The translations under genes were made by a program, and so were the position numbers. A model generated the notes under the pieces. The model searched no databases and was not told the DNA's origin. It saw only the letters and a list, made by a program, of their open reading frames with translations. DNA of 64,000 nt. Origin: an uncultured SAR116 cluster alpha proteobacterium (GTDB lineage Bacteria > Pseudomonadota > Alphaproteobacteria > Puniceispirillales > Marisalimonadaceae). Positions 37,269 to 45,836 of this stretch are shown in pieces. The DNA lies in NCBI GenBank assembly GCA_902619805.1, contig CACNGC010000003.1:124001-188000 (forward strand), given 5' to 3'. The number at the start of each line of letters is the position of its first letter. Within the stretch, counting starts at the first letter, position 1.

Positions 37269-37811
37269 GTGAAAAAAAACTTAATCAAGCTAGCACAATC
37301 ATTTGCTGAGGAACGGCACTACGGTCAAGTAAGAAAAGGAAGTAAAGGTATTCCTTATTTTGAACATATTAAAGAAGTTGTTGAACTGGTAAAGATTTCA
37401 TCAACAAAAATAGATGATTCAGTCATAATTGCGTCTTACCTTCACGATATTGTTGAGGATTGCAAAGCAACAAGAAATGAAATTAAGGATTTATTTGGTC
37501 GAGATGTGATTAAACTAGTAGAAGAAATGACAGACAAACCATCTAGTTCTGAGGCAGAAAGATGGTCAAATCAAATTATGGCAGCTAAATTATTGTCAGT
37601 TGATGCCTCATTAATCAAACTTGCGGACAAAATATCTAACTTAGAGAGTTTATTTCACGATCCTCCATTATCATGGAATAACAAAAAAATAACTGAATAT
37701 ACAAGATGGGGTCAAAAAGTTGTAGAAAATTTACCTTATAAAAATACTATACTATTGAGACGTTTTAATAAAATTTGTCTTCAAATTGATGAAAAATTAT
37801 CAGATAATTAA
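37269..37811 (+). CDS. HD-domain hydrolase, SpoT/MESH1-like
   Basis: Metal-dependent phosphohydrolase of 180 residues resembling the hydrolase half of RelA/SpoT and the stand-alone MESH1 group. HYGQVRKGSKGIPYFEHI gives the substrate-loop region and first His (33). YLHDIVED supplies His59-Asp60 and Glu63-Asp64, and IKLADKISNL the later Asp. No synthetase, TGS or ACT domain is present. It could remove (p)ppGpp or another nucleotide pyrophosphate. The start is GTG. The gene is flanked by remnants, with no obvious partner. Confidence 0.85.
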   Translation: MKKNLIKLAQSFAEERHYGQVRKGSKGIPYFEHIKEVVELVKISSTKIDDSVIIASYLHDIVEDCKATRNEIKDLFGRDVIKLVEEMTDKPSSSEAERWSNQIMAAKLLSVDASLIKLADKISNLESLFHDPPLSWNNKKITEYTRWGQKVVENLPYKNTILLRRFNKICLQIDEKLSDN

Positions 37812-37883
37812 AAAAAGATCTGCAGTAAGGAAATGCAATATTTTTTTAATAATGTTTAGTTCATATTTTTAATAGGAGATTAA

Positions 37884-38144
37884 ATGTTTTTCCATCTTAA
37901 GTTCACCCACAGTGCTGAGGATTGCTTTAAAAATAATAAAGAAATAAGTGAAATTTTTAAAAGTAGACTTCGTAAAGCTAATGAGTTTGGAGTAACAATT
38001 AAATTCAATGTAGGCAACTCACTCGAGCATTCAATTTTTATGCTTATAGAAACAGACACTGCTGAGGGTGTTCACGAATGGCTGGACCCTATAGTTGATT
38101 TAGGTCACATCGAACTTACATCAGTAATTGAAAAGAAGCTTTGA
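37884..38144 (+). CDS. Small DUF3303-like protein
   Basis: 86-residue soluble protein with a ferredoxin-like strand-helix pattern. It starts MFFHLKFTHSAEDCF and ends with FMLIETDTAEGVHEWL and DLGHIELTSVIEKK, resembling DUF3303-type dimeric alpha/beta-barrel proteins. AGGAG precedes the ATG. The function is unknown. An alkA fragment follows it directly. Confidence 0.6.
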   Translation: MFFHLKFTHSAEDCFKNNKEISEIFKSRLRKANEFGVTIKFNVGNSLEHSIFMLIETDTAEGVHEWLDPIVDLGHIELTSVIEKKL

Positions 38145-38151
38145 TATTTGA

Positions 38152-38241
38152 CAAGCAGCCATAATTTCAAAGTGGTCTCCATACAAAACTTATGCCTGTA
38201 GAGTTTTATGGCAATGGGTAGATAAAGGAATGCCAAAGTAA
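38152..38241 (+). pseudogene. C-terminal remnant of DNA-3-methyladenine glycosylase (alkA)
   Basis: The frame reads QAAIISKWSPYKTYACRVLW, then QWVDKGMPK and a stop. The 'W-x-P-Y-[RK]-[TS]-x-A-x-x-x-L-W' pattern is the C-terminal signature of AlkA-type HhH-GPD glycosylases. A stop codon lies immediately upstream (38149-38151) and the catalytic domain is absent, so only the last 29 codons remain. This marks a deletion of a base-excision repair gene between the DUF3303-like gene and the dehydrogenase operon. Confidence 0.6.
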
Positions 38242-38368
38242 AAATTTAATAATTAGAGATTTTATGTGAAGTTGTGCTAATTTTATTTCTATAGATTACC
38301 ATTTTAAATAAACTAATTAGAAAAAATGTTTAAGTTCCAATAATTTTTATTTATTTAGTTCATGTTTC

Positions 38369-38375
38369 GGGGGGG
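38369..38375 (+). promoter_or_regulatory. Seven-G Shine-Dalgarno tract
   Basis: A run of seven G lies six bases before the ATG of the dehydrogenase at 38382. It acts as the Shine-Dalgarno. A G7 run is striking in DNA of about 30% GC, and slippage there would shift ribosome-binding strength. A five-G version precedes the TAXI binding-protein gene on the minus strand. Confidence 0.55.
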
Positions 38376-38381
38376 ATTATT

Positions 38382-39365
38382 ATGAACAAAAATTTTAATA
38401 ATAAAAAGAAAGTTTTAATGGTTCAAGGTCTTCATGAAGAGGGTCAAAAGTTATTATTACAAAGAGACGATGTTGAACCCATTACAATAATGTCAGCAAA
38501 TGAAGATGAAATTCTAGAAGCAGCAAAAGAAGTTCATGGTATAACAGTTAGAACAGCCAATATCTCAAGAAAAATAATTGAAAATTCAAAAAATCTACAA
38601 GTAATTTCAAGGCATGGTGTTGGTTATGATTCTATTGATGTTGATGCTTTGAACGATTGTGGGATTCCCCTAGCTATTGCTGCTCATTCAAATATGATCT
38701 CAGTAGCTGAACATGCAATGTTTATGTTATTGGCATTATCAAAAAATGTTTTTTATTATGATCAATTTGCTCGAAAAGCTGATTGGACTACTCGTTGGAA
38801 TATACGTGCGTGGGATGTTGCTGAAAAAAATTTGTTAGTTATTGGTTTTGGTAGAATAGGTTCAAGGTTAGTTAAAAGGGCTCTTGCTTTTGATATGAAA
38901 GTCTTTGTTTATGATCCTTATGTTGATGAATTAGAAATAGAAAAATCAGGAGCTAATTATGTTAAAAACTATCTAGATATTTTACATGAAATGGATGCCG
39001 TTTCATTACATTGTCCTAAAAATGAAGAAACAACTAATATGTTTTCTGAAAATGAGTTTAAAATTATGAAAGAAAGTGCTTTTTTGATTAATTGTGCAAG
39101 AGGAGGAGTTATTAATGAAGTCGCATTATTAGACGCTTTAAAATCTAATAAAATAAGAGCTGCTGGTTTAGATGTTTATGATGATGAGCCATCTACGTCT
39201 TCAAATCCGTTATTTAGTCTAGATAATATTTTACTTTCTCCTCATATTGCAGGAGTTACTCAAGAGGCAACAATAAGGATGTCTAAACAAGCCGTTCAAA
39301 ACGTTCTTGATGTATTTGATGACAAAGTAGATCCTGAAGTTATTATAAATAAAAAAGTTTTATAG
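38382..39365 (+). CDS. D-2-hydroxyacid dehydrogenase (SerA-like)
   Basis: NAD-dependent dehydrogenase of 327 residues, lacking an ACT domain. The Rossmann motif is GFGRIG (155-160); the catalytic residues are Arg240 (NCARGG), Glu269 (DDEP) and His288 (SPHIAG). The substrate-domain helix contains the standard ISVAEHAMFMLLAL. It is first in an operon with an HpcH/HpaI aldolase and an MDR oxidoreductase. It is a distant paralogue of the enzymes at 1-2.6 kb. Probable role: oxidation or reduction of a hydroxy acid linked to the aldolase step. Confidence 0.87.
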   Translation: MNKNFNNKKKVLMVQGLHEEGQKLLLQRDDVEPITIMSANEDEILEAAKEVHGITVRTANISRKIIENSKNLQVISRHGVGYDSIDVDALNDCGIPLAIAAHSNMISVAEHAMFMLLALSKNVFYYDQFARKADWTTRWNIRAWDVAEKNLLVIGFGRIGSRLVKRALAFDMKVFVYDPYVDELEIEKSGANYVKNYLDILHEMDAVSLHCPKNEETTNMFSENEFKIMKESAFLINCARGGVINEVALLDALKSNKIRAAGLDVYDDEPSTSSNPLFSLDNILLSPHIAGVTQEATIRMSKQAVQNVLDVFDDKVDPEVIINKKVL

Positions 39366-39374
39366 GAGAAAAAA

Positions 39375-40133
39375 ATGAAACAACAAACTTTAAGAGATTG
39401 TTGGGCTAAAGAAAAAGGGGCCATCAATGCTTGGTGTTCAATACCGAGCACTGTAACTGCTGAAATGATGTCTATGAATGATTTTGATTCTATTACAATT
39501 GATATGCAACACGGGCTTGTTGATTATCAAGTTGCTTTAAATATGTTACAGGTTATTTCAGTCTCAGGTAAAACTCCTATGGTAAGAGTCCCATGGAACG
39601 AACCAGGTATTATAATGAAATCATTAGACGCAGGTGCTTTAGGTATTATATGCCCAATGATAAACACTCCAGAAGATGCAATTAATTTTGTAGGTGCTAC
39701 TAGATATGCTCCAGAAGGTCACCGAAGTTCTGGGCCAACAAGAGCTCTAATGGTTCATGGCGCAAACTATCATGATGAGGCAAATGATAAAATTATTTCG
39801 TTAGCCATGATAGAAACAGTAGAAGCGCTTGAAAATGTTGAAAAAATAGCTGCCACTGAAGGATTAACGGGGATTTATATTGGACCTTCAGATCTAAGTA
39901 TTTCTATGGGTTTTAAACCTGGTTTAGATAGAGTTGAGCCTGAAATGATTAGTGCTATAAACAAAATTTATGATGCTTGTAAAAACAACAATATTAAAGT
40001 TGGTATACATTGTCTTTCTCCTTCATATTTAAAAGAAAAATTATCTAATGGTTATGATTTAGCTACATTGGCTAGTGATGTTAGAATTTATGCGGAAGGT
40101 TTGAGTAACAAAATCAAAGAAGCAAGATCATAA
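39375..40133 (+). CDS. HpcH/HpaI family aldolase (second copy)
   Basis: Class II pyruvate-type aldolase of 252 residues. His46 (DMQHG), Arg71 (MVRVP), Glu147 (AMIETVE) and Asp173 (GPSDLS) match the catalytic and metal-binding set. AGGAG precedes the ATG, nine bases after the dehydrogenase stop. It differs clearly from the aldolase at 829 (for example ARYAPEG-type loop versus SKYPPKG), so the two are old paralogues rather than a recent duplication. The cleavage substrate is probably a 2-keto-3-deoxy or 4-hydroxy-2-keto acid. Confidence 0.88.
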   Translation: MKQQTLRDCWAKEKGAINAWCSIPSTVTAEMMSMNDFDSITIDMQHGLVDYQVALNMLQVISVSGKTPMVRVPWNEPGIIMKSLDAGALGIICPMINTPEDAINFVGATRYAPEGHRSSGPTRALMVHGANYHDEANDKIISLAMIETVEALENVEKIAATEGLTGIYIGPSDLSISMGFKPGLDRVEPEMISAINKIYDACKNNNIKVGIHCLSPSYLKEKLSNGYDLATLASDVRIYAEGLSNKIKEARS

Positions 40134-40158
40134 AATTCAAACATTTGAGAGGATAAGA

Positions 40159-41130
40159 ATGAAAGCAGTTACTGTAGTTGAATCTGGAGTTCAAATAATT
40201 GATGTAGATACCCCATTACCCAAGGATAGTGAGGTTCTTGTAAAGGTACATGCATGTGGATTGAATAGAGCTGATATGGTAGTAGCGGATGGTGGAGCAC
40301 ATGGTACGGCTGGAGGTCCCGGTACAATTGTTGGGATGGAGTTTTCAGGAGAAATTATTAAATGTGGAGAACATGTAAAAAATCTCTCAATTGGTGATAG
40401 AGTTATGTGTTCAGGAGCTTCAGTTTGGGCTGAATATGCAATTGCAGATTATGGAAGAGTAATAAAGATACCTGACAATAATATGGATTTTGCTACAGCT
40501 AGTACATTACCGATAGCTCTAGCAACGATGCATAATGCTATTGTTACAATTGGTAATTTTAGTAAAGGACAAACAATTTTAATACAAGGAGCAAGTTCAG
40601 GCGTTGGTCTTATGGGACTCCAAATAGCAAAGCATTTAGGGGCTAAACTAGTTATAGGAACATCTACAAAGCCAGAAAAATTTGATAAATTAAAATCCAT
40701 TGGTGCTGACCTAGTGGTAAATTCAAAAGATAAAGACTGGGTTGATCATGTATTACAAGCAACTAATGACGAAGGTGTAGATTTAATTATAGATCAACTT
40801 TCTGGTTATACAATCAACGAAAATATGAGAGCATCCAAAGTAAAAGGAACAATAGTAAACGTAGGAAGGTTAGCTGGAGGTATTACAGACTTTAATTGTG
40901 ATCTTCATGCTTTAAGAAGAATAAATTATCGTGGTGTCACTTTTAGAACTAGATCAATAAACGAAATCAGAGAGGTCTACTCAAAAATGTGGAGTGATTT
41001 AGGTGATTTGGTTGTTAAAGGGAAATTATCTCTACCTATAGAAAAGATTTTTGAATTTGATGATGTTTTAGATGCTTTATCATGTATGAGAAACAATCAA
41101 CATTTTGGTAAATTGATTTTAAAAGTTTAA
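40159..41130 (+). CDS. Medium-chain quinone-oxidoreductase-like dehydrogenase
   Basis: MDR-superfamily NADPH-dependent oxidoreductase of 323 residues, of the zinc-free quinone reductase type. The N-terminal GroES-like domain (VKVHACGLNRADMVVADG) is followed by the nucleotide motif GASSGVGLMGLQIAKHLGA and the C-terminal FGKLILKV. No structural-zinc cysteine cluster is seen. GAGAGGA precedes the ATG. Within the dehydrogenase-aldolase operon it may reduce the aldehyde or enone that the aldolase releases. Confidence 0.87.
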   Translation: MKAVTVVESGVQIIDVDTPLPKDSEVLVKVHACGLNRADMVVADGGAHGTAGGPGTIVGMEFSGEIIKCGEHVKNLSIGDRVMCSGASVWAEYAIADYGRVIKIPDNNMDFATASTLPIALATMHNAIVTIGNFSKGQTILIQGASSGVGLMGLQIAKHLGAKLVIGTSTKPEKFDKLKSIGADLVVNSKDKDWVDHVLQATNDEGVDLIIDQLSGYTINENMRASKVKGTIVNVGRLAGGITDFNCDLHALRRINYRGVTFRTRSINEIREVYSKMWSDLGDLVVKGKLSLPIEKIFEFDDVLDALSCMRNNQHFGKLILKV

Positions 41131-41137
41131 ATAGTTT

Positions 41138-41881
41138 TTGACTTTTGATCCAATTACGATTTTTGCAATTTTAGCTGCTTTCGCTTTAGGAGGAACACTT
41201 AAAGGTGCAACTGGTGCAGGAGCACCTATAATCACGATACCTGTTATAGCTGCATTTTATGACGTGCGAATAGCAGTTATAATAATGGTGATACCAAATT
41301 TATTAACAAACATAAGCCAGATTTATCAATTTAGAAAAACAATTCTTCCACTTTTTTTTACTTTTTCATTTGCTTTAGGCGGCGGTATAGGTGCTTTTGT
41401 AGGCACCATTTTGTTAGTAAATTTACCTATAAAAATACTTACACTCTCAGTTGCATTTATTGTAATAATTTATATTACACTCAAGCTGATTGTTCCATCA
41501 TTGAAATTAGCCTACTAGAGGGCTACTAAATTAGTTTTTATTATGGGCGCTGGAGGTGGGGTGTTGCAAGGTAGTGCTGGTCTATCAGCTCCAGTATCTA
41601 TAACTTTCTTAAATTCTATGAAATTAGAGCGAAATCAGTTTATACCAACTATTTCAGTTTACTTCGGAGTTATGTCTGTTTTTCAAGTTCCAACTTTATA
41701 TTACTATGATTTTTTTAACTTTGACATAACTATTCTTAGTTTTGTATCTATAATTGTTTTAATTTGTTTTATGCCCATTGGTTCCTGGTTTGCTAAAAAT
41801 ATGTCAAAAAATATTTTTGATAAAATCACATTAATTTTATTAGGTTTTATTGCACTAAGAATAATTTATTTAAATTTTTAA
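41138..41881 (+). pseudogene. TauE/SafE family exporter split by an in-frame TAG
   Basis: Two same-frame ORFs (41138-41518 and 41543-41881) together form one TauE/SafE membrane protein of about 247 residues. The N-half has GGTLKGATGAGAPIITIPV, and the C-half the matching second repeat GAGGGVLQGSAGLSAPVSI. The only break is TAG at 41516-41518, in the loop between the halves; eight more codons then lead to the ATG of the track's second ORF. The family exports sulfite or organosulfonate-type anions. Start is a TTG without a Shine-Dalgarno. It is either a recent nonsense mutation, a sequencing error, or two separately translated halves. Confidence 0.75.
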
Positions 41882-41887
41882 ATATTT

Positions 41888-42577
41888 TTATTTGTATTTG
41901 TTACCACAAACTAATTTCCCATTTTGGGAAATACATCCATATTGAAGTTTGAAGTTTTTATTTTCAATCTTATTAGTTTTCGGTAATTTAATAACACAAT
42001 TTTCCAAAAAATCTTTAGAAAATTTATTAGTTTCTAATATTTTTGTTATTTTAGAAACTTTTCCATTATTTGATAATTCTAAAATAGTGAATGAGGGTAA
42101 ACTAATTTTGTTAATGTCATCCTTATAGAAAAAACTTAGATTATTTTTGAAATTAATTATTTCTAAATTATTTTTTTTTGTAAGAATAACAATATCCTTT
42201 ATATCTTCTAAATTATAGGAAAAGAAATTTAAGTTGTAATGCTCATATGATTTTTTGCTTATTGAAAACAATATTGAGCCTTTTGTGAACTCAAAATTTA
42301 TTTTATTTTTATTTTTTAAAATTTTTAAAGAAGAATTTGAAGAGAAACATAATTTTGTATTATCTTGAAAAATAATTGTAGCTGGTTTTTCTCTAGTAAT
42401 TAAATAATCACCAGATTTTATGCTAGTCTCTTCATTTAGGTAAAATCTTTTTCCATGTAAATTTAATACATAAATTTTATTATTAATTTTAGAAATATTT
42501 ATTTCGGAAAAACAAAATTTTGAGAAAAAAATTATGAATGAAAAACATAAAAGGTATTTTAAAAATTTTTTATTCAC
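41888..42577 (-). CDS. Secreted FecR-domain-like protein
   Basis: Exported protein of 229 residues from the GTG at 42577, or 237 from the ATG at 42601. After a signal peptide (KKFLKYLLCFSFIIFF, cut near CFS) comes a FecR-like beta domain: LNEETSIKSGDYLITREKPA, then FQDNTKLCFSSNSSLKI and FTKGSILFSI. The track's ATG lies inside a terminator hairpin, and the GTG gives the cleaner signal peptide, so it is preferred. It has no membrane anchor beyond the signal, and no sigma factor or TonB receptor is nearby. Four Cys lie in the mature C-terminal half. Role unknown. Confidence 0.65.
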   Translation of the reverse strand: MNKKFLKYLLCFSFIIFFSKFCFSEINISKINNKIYVLNLHGKRFYLNEETSIKSGDYLITREKPATIIFQDNTKLCFSSNSSLKILKNKNKINFEFTKGSILFSISKKSYEHYNLNFFSYNLEDIKDIVILTKKNNLEIINFKNNLSFFYKDDINKISLPSFTILELSNNGKVSKITKILETNKFSKDFLENCVIKLPKTNKIENKNFKLQYGCISQNGKLVCGNKYK

Positions 42578-42583
42578 AGAATT

Positions 42584-42618
42584 TAAAGAAAAGGTAGTCA
42601 TAGAATTTATGACTACCT
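42584..42618 (-). terminator. Rho-independent terminator after the BMP binding-protein gene
   Basis: On the minus strand, AGGTAGTCATA - AATTC - TATGACTACCT forms an 11-bp stem, followed by TTTTC and a T-rich stretch. It lies 9 bases beyond the stop at 42627 and would end the BMP operon. Its second arm overlaps the upstream candidate start of the FecR-like gene. Confidence 0.7.
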
Positions 42619-42626
42619 ATTTAAAA

Positions 42627-43736
42627 CTAACCAGGAACTTTACCATTTACACCTTGTAAATAATAATTCATTCCCCATAAAGCACCATCATCAAGGGCTT
42701 TACCTGCAGGGATTATTTCTTTACCTGTGTTATCAATTAATGGACCTGCAAAAATGTTTATTTTTCCAGTTTTAATGCCATCTAGCGCTTCTTGAGCTTT
42801 TTGAGCAACATTTGCTGGCATATTTTGGAATTTGGAGATCACCAACATATCTGATTTTATACCACCCCAAACATTTCCAGGCCAATGGTTAGGACTATCC
42901 CCAGTGTTCCATTTTCCATTTCTTAGTTCCTCAATTTTCTTTATGTAGTAAGGACCCCAGTTATTTATTGAAGCAAACAATTGAGCTTTAGGAGCAAAAG
43001 CTGACATATCTGTTGATTGACCAAAGCCCATAGCTCCATTTTTCTCAGCTATTTGAAGCATAGCAGGAGAATCTGTATGTTGCGCTAACACATCAGCGCC
43101 TTCTGCGATATGAACCTTTGCAGCATCTGCTTCTTTAACGGGATCATACCATGTGTTTGCCCATATAACAGATATTGAAGCATCTTTATTTACAGACTTT
43201 AAGCCTTGAGCAAAAGCATTAATTCCCATTATAACTTCAGCTATTGGATAAGCTCCAATATATCCGATTTTGTTAGTTTTGGTCATTAAACCAGCTACAA
43301 CGCCTTGTATGTATCTACCCTCATAAAATCTGATATTACCAGTTGCAACATTCTTAGACCTTTTATAGCCTGTAATATGCTCAAACTTTACATTCGGGAA
43401 TTCTTTAGCAACTTTTAAAGTTGGTTCCATATAACCAAATGAGGTTGTAAAAATAATTTCATTTCCTTGTTTTGCTAATTCTCTAATCACTCTGGTGGCA
43501 TCAGGCCCCTCGGGAACATTTTCAACTACAGAGACTTTAACATCTTTGCCAAATCGCTTTTCAACCATTTTTTTCCCAAGCTCATGGGCATATGTCCAGC
43601 CATGGTCTCCTGGTGTTGTTAAATAAACAAAACCTACTTTTGTTGGGTTTTCGGCAAAAGCACTTGAAATCCCAAAAAATAAAACTGATATACTTATAGC
43701 AATCAGTGAAAAAATACGCATACTAAATTTTATCAT
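42627..43736 (-). CDS. BMP-family ABC transporter substrate-binding protein
   Basis: Periplasmic binding protein of the basic-membrane-protein (PnrA/Med) family, whose known members bind purine or other nucleosides. The signal peptide ends at SSAFA near residue 28. Next come KVGFVYLTTPGDHGWTYAHE at the ligand cleft, NIRFYEGRYIQGVVAGL and the C-terminal VWGGIKSDML region. 369 residues is typical. AGGAG precedes the ATG. It is the last gene of an ATPase-permease-permease-binding-protein operon, 109 bases after the second permease. Confidence 0.93.
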   Translation of the reverse strand: MIKFSMRIFSLIAISISVLFFGISSAFAENPTKVGFVYLTTPGDHGWTYAHELGKKMVEKRFGKDVKVSVVENVPEGPDATRVIRELAKQGNEIIFTTSFGYMEPTLKVAKEFPNVKFEHITGYKRSKNVATGNIRFYEGRYIQGVVAGLMTKTNKIGYIGAYPIAEVIMGINAFAQGLKSVNKDASISVIWANTWYDPVKEADAAKVHIAEGADVLAQHTDSPAMLQIAEKNGAMGFGQSTDMSAFAPKAQLFASINNWGPYYIKKIEELRNGKWNTGDSPNHWPGNVWGGIKSDMLVISKFQNMPANVAQKAQEALDGIKTGKINIFAGPLIDNTGKEIIPAGKALDDGALWGMNYYLQGVNGKVPG

Positions 43737-43845
43737 AACAAACTCCTAAATTAATGTTAAAATCTTAGAGTGAATCCTCAAAATAACAATAAAAAAAGAT
43801 TAAATTTTTAATAAAATTTTATGAATGCAAATAAATTCTACAATT

Positions 43846-44757
43846 TTATTGACTACCAAAAAAAGGTTTACCAAGTGATGACGGTACGACACTATTATTT
43901 TTAGATAATCTTCCTGAAATCATTGTTAAAGCAATAATTGTTGCTATATAAGGCATCATTGAAAGTAACTGTGAAGGGATAGCCCAACCCCTTGCTTGTC
44001 CAACTAGTTGCGCAATAGTTATCCCACCAAAAATTAGAGCGCCAACAATAATGCGCCAGGGTATCCAAGAAGCAAAGACGACTAAAGCAAGTGCAATCCA
44101 TCCTCTACCAGCTGTCATGCCCTCTGACCAATGAGGTGTTAACACAAGAGGAATATAAGCTCCTCCAATTCCTGCACACATTCCACCAAAACAAGTTGCA
44201 TACCATCTTATTTTTTTTACTGGATATCCTACTGAGTGTGCGCTTTGATGATCATCTCCAACCGCCCTTAAAATAATTCCTGATTTTGAATACTTTAAAA
44301 ATAATGATGTAAAAATAATAATCGCTATAGATAAATATGCTACAAAATCTTGTTTGAATAAAATATTACCGAATAGAGGAATATCTGATAATAAAAAAAT
44401 TTCTATTTTGGGTAAAGAAGGTATGGTCTTGCCAACTAAAGGTGCTCCTGCTAACCCAGTAAGACCAGTAGCAAATATAGTTAAACCTAAACCAGTAGCA
44501 ACTTGATTAGTCATGAAATTAATTGTAAATGCAGAAAAAATTGATGCCATTAGTACACCTGATAATGCTCCTGCAATTATTCCGTAATAAGGGTTTTCAA
44601 GCCATAAAACAGCTCCTAGAGCACCCACAGCTCCGCTTAACATCATCCCTTCAACTCCGAGATTTAAAATCCCACTCTTTTCAGCAATTAGTTCACCTAT
44701 GGCTGCAAGTAATAATGGGATTGAAGTTGCTATAATAGTTAAGATTAATGCTTCCAT
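43846..44757 (-). CDS. BMP-type ABC transporter permease (NupQ/YufQ-like)
   Basis: Inner-membrane permease of 303 residues and about eight helices, of the BPD_transp_2 family used by nucleoside and ribose-type importers. The characteristic IGELIAEKSGILNLGVEGMM is at the N-terminus, and TAGRGWIALALVVFA is near the coupling region. It overlaps the preceding permease gene by one base (TAATG), so the two form a coupled heterodimer. Substrate is inferred from the BMP binding protein. Confidence 0.92.
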   Translation of the reverse strand: MEALILTIIATSIPLLLAAIGELIAEKSGILNLGVEGMMLSGAVGALGAVLWLENPYYGIIAGALSGVLMASIFSAFTINFMTNQVATGLGLTIFATGLTGLAGAPLVGKTIPSLPKIEIFLLSDIPLFGNILFKQDFVAYLSIAIIIFTSLFLKYSKSGIILRAVGDDHQSAHSVGYPVKKIRWYATCFGGMCAGIGGAYIPLVLTPHWSEGMTAGRGWIALALVVFASWIPWRIIVGALIFGGITIAQLVGQARGWAIPSQLLSMMPYIATIIALTMISGRLSKNNSVVPSSLGKPFFGSQ

Positions 44758-45836
44758 TATTTTTTACCTTCAGACCACTTTATCTTGTATTTTTGAAGAG
44801 TTTCACCCGTTAACAAAAAAAAGAGCAAAATTCCTTCAAACAAACCTGTTACAACTTTTGGTATACCCATAGTCATTTGAGCATTATCAGCACCAAGCTT
44901 GACTGTTGCTATAATTATTCCAGCGAATAAAATTCCAACAGGGCTTAATCTTCCAAGAAAAGCAACAATTATTGCTGTAAAACCATAATCAAAAGACACC
45001 TCTGGTTGTAATTGACCTATATTTGCTGACACTTCAATTACTCCTGCAACCCCAGCTAAGCCACCAGATAATAAAAGAACAGTTATAGTAATTGAATTTC
45101 GCTTAAAACCTGCAAATTTTGCTGCTTGTGGTGCAGATCCTAATACATTGATTTTAAAACCACCTAAAGTTTTGTTAACAAAAATCCAAGAAACAGGTAC
45201 TAATAAAAAAACAAACAAAATCCCATAATGAAGTTGTCCAAGAAAACCAATTCCTGGAAAAGGTATTTTATTTATTAATGCCCCTTCAGGATAGGGTTTA
45301 GAGAGTGGAAAGCCAAAGCTCATTGGATCGCGTAATGGACCTCTTACAATAAAATCAATAAATAACATTGCAACATAAACCAGCATCAAACTTACTAAAA
45401 TCTCATTTACATTTAATTTAGTTTTTAAAATTGCTGGTATAAATGCCCATAATGCTCCCCCTACAAAGCCAGCTAAGATAGTAATTAGTAAAAAGAATTT
45501 TGTTTCAATATTTGGAAATGACAATGCTATAAAACCAGCTAACAAAGCTCCCATAATAAATTGACCTTCAGCACCAATATTCCAAACATTAGACTTAAAA
45601 CATAACATCAAACCAGTACCAATGATAATTAGTGGGCAAGCCTTAACTAATATATCACTAATACGGTCTATTCTTGAGAAAGGAGACACAAAGATTTGAT
45701 AAAGAGTTTCAAGTGGGTTGTAACCTAAGAACGTGAAAATTAGTAAACCAAAAAATATTGTAAAAAATATAGATAATATAGGTGCTATGATTATCCAGTT
45801 TTTTGAAACTTTATCTCTTGGTATGAAAGTAATCAT
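44757..45836 (-). CDS. BMP-type ABC transporter permease (NupP/YufP-like)
   Basis: Second permease of the same importer, 359 residues with about nine to ten helices. Family landmarks are FKSNVWNIGAEGQFIMGALL and ANIGQLQPEVSFDYGFTAIIVAFLG. It overlaps the ATPase gene by four bases upstream and the partner permease by one base downstream. With NupQ-type and RbsA-type subunits it forms a nucleoside-type uptake system. Confidence 0.92.
   Translation of the reverse strand: MITFIPRDKVSKNWIIIAPILSIFFTIFFGLLIFTFLGYNPLETLYQIFVSPFSRIDRISDILVKACPLIIIGTGLMLCFKSNVWNIGAEGQFIMGALLAGFIALSFPNIETKFFLLITILAGFVGGALWAFIPAILKTKLNVNEILVSLMLVYVAMLFIDFIVRGPLRDPMSFGFPLSKPYPEGALINKIPFPGIGFLGQLHYGILFVFLLVPVSWIFVNKTLGGFKINVLGSAPQAAKFAGFKRNSITITVLLLSGGLAGVAGVIEVSANIGQLQPEVSFDYGFTAIIVAFLGRLSPVGILFAGIIIATVKLGADNAQMTMGIPKVVTGLFEGILLFFLLTGETLQKYKIKWSEGKK

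Noticed and set aside
41516-41518. Selenocysteine or pyrrolysine recoding at the TauE/SafE stop
   Set aside because: The codon is TAG (not TGA), no pyl genes or downstream recoding structure are visible, and the site is in a non-conserved loop.
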